From the NCBI GenBank assembly GCA_964617145.1, contig CAZTVN010000058.1, forward strand, positions 1 to 7,691: 7,691 nt of DNA, given 5' to 3'. The notes beneath the pieces were generated by a model. It did no database searches. It saw only the letters and a program-made list of their open reading frames with translations, and was not told the DNA's origin. The first letter of the stretch is position 1. The number at the start of each line of letters is the position of its first letter. Positions 1 through 5,226 of the stretch are shown piece by piece. The position numbers and the translations under genes are program-made. Source of the stretch: CAZTVN01 sp964617145 (GTDB lineage Bacteria > Patescibacteriota > Gracilibacteria > UBA1369 > JACRIC01).

Positions 1-57
1 GAAGATACGTCGAGAAGCTTTGAACATTTTGCAGCCGAAATGGTAAAATTGCAGTAG
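1..57 (+). CDS. Possible C-terminal end of a protein truncated by the window edge
   Basis: Frame 1 is open from the first base and ends in TAG at 55-57, giving an 18-residue tail EDTSRSFEHFAAEMVKLQ of ordinary protein composition. I do not recognise the family. Frame 2 is also open, to a TAA at 44-46 (tail KIRREALNILQPKW), so the frame cannot be settled from so few bases, and a coding role is itself not proven. If it is real, the gene converges on leuS, with the dispersed repeat lying between the two 3' ends. The sequence to the left of the window would decide it. Confidence 0.35.
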   Translation, partial: EDTSRSFEHFAAEMVKLQ

Positions 58-68
58 ATGGTATGTTT

Positions 69-144
69 TTCAGCACCTCCTAAAATCAGGACGAGCGAAA
101 AGAGGTAAGGTCAAAATGTTAGCATGAAGCGATCAAAATAAATA
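69..144 (+). repeat. Dispersed intergenic repeat, copy 1
   Basis: This 76-bp segment matches 6168-6243 in the same orientation and without gaps, with 69 of 76 positions identical. The differences are at 102, 103, 105, 124, 130, 133 and 134 only. Two blocks are invariant between the copies: 69-101 (33 nt) and 106-123 (18 nt). The first block contains the small inverted repeat TCCT-aaaatc-AGGA, and its reverse complement contains AGGAGGTG, which looks like a Shine-Dalgarno core. Flanking sequence is unrelated apart from a short CCTCT shortly after the right end. This copy lies between the leuS 3' end and the possible gene at the left edge. Function is unknown: it could be a REP- or MITE-like element, a processed RNA element or a terminator-associated repeat. 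Confidence 0.85.
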
Positions 145-184
145 CCGCCTCTCTTTTTTTCAGTAAATTTGTGAGAACTTAGCC
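145..184. other. Rest of the intergenic space downstream of leuS
   Basis: This short stretch holds a pyrimidine/T-rich run at about 148-160 (CCTCTC followed by seven T). On the plus strand AGAGG at 101-105 can pair with CCTCT at 148-152, which would place a T tract after a long-looped, weak stem. The pairing is not preserved in the second repeat copy, so I do not call it a terminator. No clear hairpin plus T tract is seen for leuS on the minus strand. Confidence 0.3.
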
Positions 185-2611
185 TTAAACCACAAAACTT
201 ACGAGCTTTCCCTGCACATAAATTTCTTTAAGAATTTCTTGCCCTTCAAGGTATTTTTTGACATTTTCAATCGCTTTCGCCGCCAAAAGAGCCTCACTTT
301 CACTGATATTTGCGCCTACTTTCACTTTGCCGCGAACCTTCCCATTGATCTGAACCACAAGCTCGATTTCCTCGTCAGTGATCCATGCAGCATCATAGGT
401 AGGCCACGATTGATGAAAAATGCTAAAAGGGCCACCAAGCTTATGCCAAAGCTCTTCAGCAAGATGAGGAGCTAAAGGAGAAATAAGTTTTGCAGCGGTC
501 ATAGCTGTTTTGAGCGAAATGCCATTTTCCTTTAAAGCAAGATTCGTAAATTCCATCAACGCCGATATGGCGGTATTAAAATGAAATTTTTCAAGATCGG
601 ACGTAAGTTTTTGTATAGTTTTGTGAAGAGTGCGAAGAAGCGTATCAGAGTCATGTTCATTATGAGGGCCAGAAATCACGTTATAAAATCTTTCCACAAA
701 GCGGGAAATACCATTAATTCCACTATCATCCCAATCTCCTCCCTCTGTATACGGTCCCATAAACATAAGATACATGCGAAAAACATCAGAACCATAATGA
801 TCGACAAAAGTATCAGGAGAAACAACATTTCCGCGAGATTTCGACATCTTAGAGCCATCTTTCGTTACAAGACCTTGATGAATAAGCCGCTTAAACGGCT
901 CACTTGTCCTATCATCCATCAAAACTTTGTGAATAAAACGGGCATACAAAAGATGCATACAAGCATGTTCTGGACCACCAATATACATGTCTACAGGCAT
1001 CCATCTGTCCACCATGGTTTTATCGAAAGCTTGGTTTAAGTCATGAGAGCTTAAATATCGGAGAAAATACCAACTCGAACAGATAAAAGTATCCATAGTG
1101 TCGACTTCTCTTTGAGCTTGAGAACCACATTGAGGACACAAGATATCGACAAAAGAGGAAATACTCGCAAGAGGGGATTTACCTTTTGGCAAATAGTCAA
1201 CATTTTCCGTAGGCAAAAGCACGGGAAGGTCAGATTCAGTAACGGAAACCTGTCCACACTTTGGACAATAAATGATAGGAATCGGAGCACCCCAATAACG
1301 CTGTCTCGAAATGAGCCAATCGCGGAGCTTATATTGTACCGCTGCTCCACCAAGTCGTTGCTCCTCAAGATAAGAAATAATTCGTTTTTTGGCTTCCTCA
1401 TTGGGAATATCATCAAATTGGCTAGAGTTCATCAATGTCCCAGACCCCGTGTACACCATTTTTCCTTGGAGGATCTGATCCCGTTCAGTAACATCTTTCC
1501 CGGGATAGATGACGCAGCGAATAGGGAGTCGAAATTTTTTGGCGAACTCAAAATCACGTTCATCATGAGCAGGAACAGCCATAATAGCGCCAGTTCCGTA
1601 AGTCGAAAGTACATAATCAGAAACCCAAATGGAAATCGATTCTTGAGTGACGGGATTGATCGCGCTAATACCTTTAAGCTCAACGCCAGTTTTTTCTTTT
1701 TCAATGTTTGTACGTTCAAGATCATTTTTTTTACGGGTTAATTCTCGATAGCGATTCACCTGAGAGAAATTCGTGATAAAATTTTTATAGGTATCAATAA
1801 GCGAATGTTCTGGAGCAATAACAAGATAAGTAGCTCCACAAAGCGTATCAGGACGGGTAGTAAAAACTTCGATCTGAGTACGTTCGGCGGCGTCTTTAGG
1901 CCCACAAGGAAAAACAATGCGAGCTCCTTCACTTTTTCCAATCCAATTTTTTTGCATAAGTACGGTTTTTTCAGGCCAATCAAGCCCTTCGTGATTTAAG
2001 AGATCTTCAGCAAAGTCACGGATGCGAAAAAACCACTGTTCAAGATTTTTCTGAACAACTTCAGATTTACATCGTTCACAGACTCCTTCCTGAACCTGTT
2101 CATTGGCAAGAACTGTTTGACAACTTGGACACCAATTCACCGGGGCATTTCTCTTATAGGCAAGACCTTTTTTATAGAGTTGAAGGAAAACCCATTGGGT
2201 CCATTTATAGTAATCAGGAGAACTTGTAACCACCTCTTTATCAAAGTCATACATAGTCCCGATAGCTCGAAGCTGTTTTCTCATGTATGCGCAATTCACA
2301 GCAATGCTTTCAGGAGGAGGTGTGCCGGTTTTTATGGCGTAATTTTCAGCCGGAAGACCGAAAGAATCAAATCCGATGGGTTCCAAGACATTATAGCCCT
2401 TAAGGCGCATAAATCGCGCATAGGAATCAGCCGGACCGAAATTGTACCAATGTCCCACATGAAGCTTATCACCCGATGGATAAGGGAACATCACAAGATG
2501 ATAAAATTTCGGGCGGGAAGAGTCATTAAGATCGGTAAAATAGAGCTTCTTCGTTTCCCAAGTTTTTTGCCATTTTTGTTCAATCTTCCTTGCCTGATAT
2601 TTCTTGAGCAT
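185..2611 (-). CDS. leuS: Leucyl-tRNA synthetase
   Basis: This class Ia aminoacyl-tRNA synthetase joins leucine to tRNA-Leu in the cytoplasm and hydrolyses mischarged tRNA in its CP1 domain. With the ATG at 2611 it is 808 residues, normal for bacterial LeuRS. Visible features are the HIGH-type signature HVGH (about 51-54), PIGFDSFGLPAEN in the Rossmann fold, a Cys4 zinc site (about 161, 164, 178, 181), the CP1 editing domain (about 222-422) with FTTRPDTLCGATY and AHDERD, a second Cys4 cluster (about 449, 452, 492, 495), KMSKS (about 588-592), the anticodon-binding helical bundle, and a C-terminal domain with VQINGKVRGKV. The frame stays open to a TTG at 2635. I prefer the ATG because the promoter at 2641-2669 would start transcription at about 2632-2635, so the TTG would sit at the very 5' end of the mRNA. 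The leader is about 20-25 nt with no good Shine-Dalgarno sequence, which leaves no room for a T-box. Confidence 0.98.
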   Translation of the reverse strand: MLKKYQARKIEQKWQKTWETKKLYFTDLNDSSRPKFYHLVMFPYPSGDKLHVGHWYNFGPADSYARFMRLKGYNVLEPIGFDSFGLPAENYAIKTGTPPPESIAVNCAYMRKQLRAIGTMYDFDKEVVTSSPDYYKWTQWVFLQLYKKGLAYKRNAPVNWCPSCQTVLANEQVQEGVCERCKSEVVQKNLEQWFFRIRDFAEDLLNHEGLDWPEKTVLMQKNWIGKSEGARIVFPCGPKDAAERTQIEVFTTRPDTLCGATYLVIAPEHSLIDTYKNFITNFSQVNRYRELTRKKNDLERTNIEKEKTGVELKGISAINPVTQESISIWVSDYVLSTYGTGAIMAVPAHDERDFEFAKKFRLPIRCVIYPGKDVTERDQILQGKMVYTGSGTLMNSSQFDDIPNEEAKKRIISYLEEQRLGGAAVQYKLRDWLISRQRYWGAPIPIIYCPKCGQVSVTESDLPVLLPTENVDYLPKGKSPLASISSFVDILCPQCGSQAQREVDTMDTFICSSWYFLRYLSSHDLNQAFDKTMVDRWMPVDMYIGGPEHACMHLLYARFIHKVLMDDRTSEPFKRLIHQGLVTKDGSKMSKSRGNVVSPDTFVDHYGSDVFRMYLMFMGPYTEGGDWDDSGINGISRFVERFYNVISGPHNEHDSDTLLRTLHKTIQKLTSDLEKFHFNTAISALMEFTNLALKENGISLKTAMTAAKLISPLAPHLAEELWHKLGGPFSIFHQSWPTYDAAWITDEEIELVVQINGKVRGKVKVGANISESEALLAAKAIENVKKYLEGQEILKEIYVQGKLVSFVV

Positions 2612-2640
2612 GGAATCTTTTTTTGAAAGATGCAAGGTCG

Positions 2641-2669
2641 ATTATAGGAGAAAAGGTCAGAAGAAACAA
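2641..2669 (-). promoter_or_regulatory. Sigma70-type promoter of leuS
   Basis: Read on the minus strand: -35 TTGTTT (2669-2664), a 17-bp spacer, and a perfect -10 TATAAT (2646-2641). The predicted start is about 7 nt further on, giving a leader of about 20-25 nt to the ATG at 2611. This means leuS need not depend on transcription from the small gene upstream of it. Confidence 0.7.
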
Positions 2670-2727
2670 GAGGCTGTAGGGGTAATTCCTCACGGATTTG
2701 TCGTAAGAAAAGGATAGCAGCATGTCC

Positions 2728-2910
2728 TTAATGCCCACCTTCTGATCCTGAAATCGTTTCAGGATGGATATATATCAGGTTACTTTCAAGGCCAGAAGAA
2801 TGAAGGGAGGCTTCATTATTGACAACATTATTGGTTACAAGCATGCCAATCGACATACTAATGAGAAATACGAGGACCGCGATGATGATAAGTTTTACAT
2901 TTTGATTCAT
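2728..2910 (-). CDS. Single-pass membrane microprotein (60 residues), unknown function
   Basis: I do not recognise a family. The 60-residue product has a short polar N-terminus (MNQNVK), one strongly hydrophobic helix at about 7-26 (LIIIAVLVFLISMSIGMLV), and a polar tail of about 34 residues rich in Asn, Ser, Glu and Gly, ending SEGGH. It could be an uncleaved signal anchor with the tail outside, or a signal peptide; no lipobox cysteine is present. Support for a real gene is the ATG start, the TAA stop and a near-consensus promoter (TTGACT-17-TATTAT) placed about 44 nt upstream. There is no Shine-Dalgarno sequence. It is transcribed divergently from the cyclic-nucleotide-binding protein gene and lies just upstream of leuS on the same strand. 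A perfect hairpin covers its penultimate codons. Confidence 0.6.
   Translation of the reverse strand: MNQNVKLIIIAVLVFLISMSIGMLVTNNVVNNEASLHSSGLESNLIYIHPETISGSEGGH
2745..2765. repeat. Perfect inverted repeat (9-bp stem, 3-nt loop)
   Basis: ATCCTGAAA at 2745-2753 and TTTCAGGAT at 2757-2765 are exact reverse complements around a TCG loop. It lies inside the 3' end of the microprotein gene, over the codons for HPETISG. No T tract follows on either strand, so it is not a standard intrinsic terminator. It could protect the 3' end of the small mRNA, be a protein-binding site, or be chance within coding sequence. Confidence 0.6.
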
Positions 2911-2960
2911 AAGTTGGCGTGAATTGAAGAGAAAAGTAGTGAAGGGAAATATGTCTTGAT

Positions 2961-2989
2961 ATAATAAAACATAAAATTATAAAAGTCAA
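2961..2989 (-). promoter_or_regulatory. Sigma70-type promoter of the membrane microprotein gene
   Basis: On the minus strand: -35 TTGACT (2989-2984), a 17-bp spacer, -10 TATTAT (2966-2961). The predicted start is near 2954, leaving a leader of about 44 nt to the ATG at 2910. It fires away from the promoter at 3042-3070, and the about 50 bp between the two -35 boxes (2990-3041) is AT-rich and could hold a regulator site. Confidence 0.65.
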
Positions 2990-3041
2990 GCTTAAAATAA
3001 GCAAAAAATGGCTTAAATTAAAGCTTTTCAGAGAAAAATAC

Positions 3042-3070
3042 TTGCAAAATATAAAAAAATGTAGTAAAAT
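3042..3070 (+). promoter_or_regulatory. Sigma70-type promoter of the cNMP-domain gene
   Basis: -35 TTGCAA (3042-3047), a 17-bp AT-rich spacer, -10 TAAAAT (3065-3070). The predicted start is near 3077, only about 17 nt before the ATG at 3094, and no Shine-Dalgarno sequence lies in that leader. Other A/T-rich hexamers nearby (TATAAA within 3071-3081) could serve as alternative -10 boxes, in which case the mRNA would be nearly leaderless. Confidence 0.6.
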
Positions 3071-3093
3071 TATAAAATATAAAAGCAAACCTC

Positions 3094-3531
3094 ATGGAAA
3101 AAATCACTATCCTCCCCATTTTAAAAAAAATCCCGCTTTTTCAAACTTTCAACGAGGAAGATTATCACTCTATTATCGAGAATATTAAGCTCGAATATTT
3201 CCCGAAAAGTCACCTTATTTTTTCGGAAAATGACGAAGGAGATTCTCTTTACATTATAAAATCAGGACATGTAACAATATTTCATTCTGGTGAAAGCCTC
3301 GATGACGAAGAAATCATTGCCCGCCTCAAAGAAAATGATTTTTTTGGAGAAATGGCACTCTTTTCTGATGAAAAAAGAAATGCTTCAGCCAAAACAGAAA
3401 GCGAATGCGAAATTTTTACTCTCAAGAAAAAAGATTTTTGCTCACTTCTGTTGCAAGATGAAAATATGGCAAGTCGCGTGAGTGACGAATTTCTCAAGAG
3501 ATTGCGTGAAAATAACGAAAAGGAAATCTAA
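3094..3531 (+). CDS. Stand-alone cyclic-nucleotide-binding (Crp-type) domain protein
   Basis: This 145-residue protein is one cNMP-binding beta-barrel with flanking helices. The N-terminal helix PILKKIPLFQTFNEEDY (about 8-24) is typical of the family. GDSLYIIKSGHVTIF (about 49-63) is the characteristic glycine-containing strand pair. The phosphate-binding cassette is FGEMALFSDEKRNAS (about 84-98), keeping the Glu (E86) and Arg (R95) that contact ribose and phosphate in cAMP/cGMP binders. A charged helix (about 124-145) follows, and the protein ends without a helix-turn-helix, so it is not a Crp/Fnr transcription factor. No kinase, channel or transporter domain is fused to it. It probably acts as a ligand-responsive partner of another protein. 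Ligand identity and binding are inferred. It starts at ATG 3094 with a very short leader, divergent from the microprotein gene. Confidence 0.9.
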   Translation: MEKITILPILKKIPLFQTFNEEDYHSIIENIKLEYFPKSHLIFSENDEGDSLYIIKSGHVTIFHSGESLDDEEIIARLKENDFFGEMALFSDEKRNASAKTESECEIFTLKKKDFCSLLLQDENMASRVSDEFLKRLRENNEKEI

Positions 3532-3535
3532 AAAA

Positions 3536-3545
3536 TTCTCGAGAA
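3536..3545. promoter_or_regulatory. 10-bp palindrome TTCTCGAGAA overlapping the -35 zone
   Basis: TTCTCGAGAA is a perfect palindrome just after the stop of the cNMP-domain gene, at the position where the -35 box of the downstream TATAAT (3560-3565) would be. It may be an operator-type site or chance. There is no T tract, so it is not a terminator. Confidence 0.3.
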
Positions 3546-3565
3546 ATATGCCTATAACGTATAAT
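3536..3565 (+). promoter_or_regulatory. Possible promoter of the DUF3307-type gene
   Basis: A perfect -10 TATAAT lies at 3560-3565. The best -35 at acceptable distance is TTCTCG (3536-3541, 18-bp spacer), which is poor. A start near 3572 would give a leader of about 13 nt to the ATG at 3585. Co-transcription with the cNMP-domain gene 53 nt upstream is the alternative. Confidence 0.4.
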
Positions 3566-3584
3566 GCAAAAATATTGAACTAAC

Positions 3585-4154
3585 ATGCCAACGCTTTACC
3601 TCATACTCGCTCATCTTCTCGCAGATTTCACCCTTCAAACCGATAAGCTCATTCGCTGGAAGCAAAAAAGCTTGATGGGTGTTGCCGTGCATGTGGGCAT
3701 TTTCTTTGCGCTTACCCTCATATTTCTTCTGCCATTTTTACAATTTTTTGTTACATGGTTATTGCTTTTTCTTCTTTCGTGCTCTCATTTTTGTCTGGAC
3801 AGTTGGAAAATCAAAATGCAAAAAAAAGAATATAATGCAAAACAACTCTTTATTCTCGATCAATGCCTCCATATTTTTTTTATTTTCGTTGTGGGCTTTT
3901 GGTTATCGCTTCTGCCTATTCATTTCCAAGAGATATTTTTTTATCAGAAAATTTATCTCAATAAACAGCTTATCACCTACCTTTCTCTGCTTGTCTTTCT
4001 GACCTATACCTACGACATTTTTGTATTCCTCATAAAATACCGCTTTAAGCCCCAAAAAAAATATAAGCCAAATTATCGCGCTTTTACGAAGAGAGTTTTT
4101 ATGTTCATCGCTATCTACAGCCTATTTATTCTATATCGTTATTTGCTTGCCTGA
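3585..4154 (+). CDS. DUF3307-type integral membrane protein
   Basis: This 189-residue polytopic protein has the DUF3307 hallmarks: an N-terminal helix with HLLADFTLQ (H10, D14, Q18), a second helix beginning HVG (H36), SHFCLDSWK (H68, D72) and LDQCLHIFF (D92, Q93, H96). These His/Asp/Gln residues lie in or beside membrane helices. About five or six hydrophobic segments are visible (about 3-14, 33-54, 56-70, 93-112, 128-150, 170-188), with the basic loop KYRFKPQKKYKPNYR at about 151-165. The biochemical role of DUF3307 is unknown to me. It starts at ATG 3585 without a Shine-Dalgarno sequence. It ends in TGA at 4152-4154, and its last 29 bp overlap the end of the opposite-strand membrane protein gene. 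Confidence 0.85.
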   Translation: MPTLYLILAHLLADFTLQTDKLIRWKQKSLMGVAVHVGIFFALTLIFLLPFLQFFVTWLLLFLLSCSHFCLDSWKIKMQKKEYNAKQLFILDQCLHIFFIFVVGFWLSLLPIHFQEIFFYQKIYLNKQLITYLSLLVFLTYTYDIFVFLIKYRFKPQKKYKPNYRAFTKRVFMFIAIYSLFILYRYLLA

Positions 4155-5100
4155 CCTCTATAGTTTCGCCTAATTCTCTCGCACTCACGGGTTCATGAGT
4201 CGTCAAGTATAAAAAAGTCTTGACCCAGACAGTAGTTTTAAACACATCGAGAATCGCATTAAAGTATGAAGCAAAAAAGAGAGCAATAATACCAATAATC
4301 ACACCAATAACAACCCCGAAAATAGCAAGTGTTTTGGTAGCAATATAAGCCGCTGGAAAAAGTATTAAAGCTGGAATGGAAAGAGTAAGAACAATATTGA
4401 CAATAATGCGAACCGTAATAAAAAGCATCAAAATAATAATAAGAAAGGTTTCCTGCCAATGAAAAATAACCATCTTGCAACTCCTTAAAATAGCAGAAAA
4501 AACAGAAATCTCATCAATAACGATAAAATAATCGCTGTAGGTGAAAAGAAGCGTTAAAACAAATCCCATGATAGCAAAAATCAAAAAGGGAATGAAAAGA
4601 GTTTTTACCCAGTCTATGCCGAGATTGCGAAGTATAAAAGCAACTTCAGTGGCAATAGCAACAATACCGAAAGTTTTAATCATGAGATGATACTCAAATA
4701 AAGGGAGAAAACTGAACATTCCATAGGTAATACCATCACGAATCCTTACCGTTTGTTTATTCATCATCCGAGCAACAAGCTGCATAAGACCAGCTTGGAA
4801 AAGAGTAGGAAGAAAAAGATAGAGAATTCCAATAATGATAGCCAAAACCAAAAGAGTCATCCCTGAATCAGGGTTCCCCTTCATGAAAACAATAATATTT
4901 TCAATAACTTCACGTAAAAAGCTTTTCCCATGCTCGCCTGCAAAATATTCACTCTTTAAAGTCGCAACAATTTGATAAGAAAAATAAATGATGCTAACAA
5001 GAGTAGTTAAAAGTGAAGGGAGAAAACCATACCAAATTATCAGGCGCTTATTTTGTTGAGTAAAATCCCAAGACTCTTTAATGAGAAGCCTATAATTCAA
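4126..5100 (-). CDS. Polytopic membrane protein of unknown function, about six helices
   Basis: The 324-residue product begins MNYRLLIKESWDFTQQNKR, a short amphipathic/basic N-terminus, and then has hydrophobic segments at about 21-42, 82-110, 132-158, 167-190, 217-249 and 254-282, with a polar C-terminal tail of about 30 residues. The layout recalls the broad group of bacterial membrane proteins annotated as GlpQ-membrane-domain-like or left hypothetical, but I see no diagnostic motif and assign no function. The start is TTG at 5100: no ATG occurs in frame near the natural N-terminus, the next Met codons are more than 70 codons in, and the promoter at 5131-5158 fits this start. The leader of about 24 nt has a long T-rich run and no Shine-Dalgarno sequence. 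The stop is TAA at 4126-4128, inside the 3' end of the convergent DUF3307-type gene. Confidence 0.85.
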   Translation of the reverse strand: MNYRLLIKESWDFTQQNKRLIIWYGFLPSLLTTLVSIIYFSYQIVATLKSEYFAGEHGKSFLREVIENIIVFMKGNPDSGMTLLVLAIIIGILYLFLPTLFQAGLMQLVARMMNKQTVRIRDGITYGMFSFLPLFEYHLMIKTFGIVAIATEVAFILRNLGIDWVKTLFIPFLIFAIMGFVLTLLFTYSDYFIVIDEISVFSAILRSCKMVIFHWQETFLIIILMLFITVRIIVNIVLTLSIPALILFPAAYIATKTLAIFGVVIGVIIGIIALFFASYFNAILDVFKTTVWVKTFLYLTTHEPVSARELGETIEVRQANNDIE

Positions 5101-5130
5101 AGGAAAGAAAAAAAAATTAAAGACCTTATG

Positions 5131-5158
5131 ATATTACCCCGCTTACAAAGAGAGTCAA
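5131..5158 (-). promoter_or_regulatory. Sigma70-type promoter of the six-helix membrane protein gene
   Basis: On the minus strand: -35 TTGACT (5158-5153), a 16-bp spacer, -10 TAATAT (5136-5131). The predicted start is near 5124, about 24 nt before the TTG codon at 5100. Its -35 box is separated from that of the corA promoter by only 6 bp. Confidence 0.65.
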
Positions 5159-5169
5159 ATAAAATTGAC
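5154..5169. repeat. Inverted repeat GTCAA-ataaaa-TTGAC formed by two divergent -35 boxes
   Basis: GTCAA (5154-5158) and TTGAC (5165-5169) are exact reverse complements across a 6-nt AT centre. They coincide with the back-to-back -35 hexamers of the two divergent promoters, so the symmetry may simply reflect this. A dimeric regulator binding here would control both genes. Confidence 0.5.
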
Positions 5170-5193
5170 ATCGATTGGGGGGATGACTACATT
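5165..5193 (+). promoter_or_regulatory. Sigma70-type promoter of corA
   Basis: Perfect -35 TTGACA (5165-5170), a 17-bp spacer with a run of six G, and -10 TACATT (5188-5193). The predicted start is near 5200, about 27 nt before the ATG at 5227. I see no room for a long Mg2+-sensing leader. Confidence 0.7.
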
Positions 5194-5216
5194 GAAAAAA
5201 GACATGCGTATTTTTA

Positions 5217-5220
5217 GAGG
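5217..5220 (+). promoter_or_regulatory. Shine-Dalgarno sequence of corA
   Basis: GAGG lies 6 nt before the ATG at 5227, within AGAGGGATGAC. It is the only convincing Shine-Dalgarno sequence among the eight gene starts in the window. An ATG at 5222 is out of frame and too close to it, so 5227 is the start. Confidence 0.65.
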
Positions 5221-5226
5221 GATGAC

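Noticed and set aside
98..160. Intrinsic terminator from AGAGG (101-105) pairing with CCTCT (148-152) before a T tract
   Set aside because: The loop is over 40 nt, the stem only 5 bp, and the pairing is absent in the second repeat copy.
581..1741. Plus-strand open frames inside leuS (581-1039 and 1112-1741)
   Set aside because: They lie antisense to a fully conserved synthetase, with no promoter or ribosome binding site and no recognisable protein motif.
2612..2635. Longer leuS start at TTG 2635 (MHLSKKDS extension)
   Set aside because: The consensus promoter at 2641-2669 would start transcription at about this codon, and homologous LeuRS proteins begin at about MLKKYQARKIE, so ATG 2611 is preferred.
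2612..2640. T-box or other riboswitch upstream of leuS
   Set aside because: The predicted leader is only about 20-25 nt, and no T-box or specifier-loop sequence is visible.
2858..3088. 76-residue minus-strand open frame
   Set aside because: It overlaps the better-supported microprotein gene and both divergent promoters, and its Phe/Leu/Ile-rich translation is what AT-rich noncoding DNA gives.
4152..4163. UGA recoded as an amino acid (as in Gracilibacteria/Absconditabacteria)
   Set aside because: The only stop of this kind could be read through to a TAG three codons on, but none of the roughly 2,000 other codons in real genes is TGA, so the standard code is much more likely.
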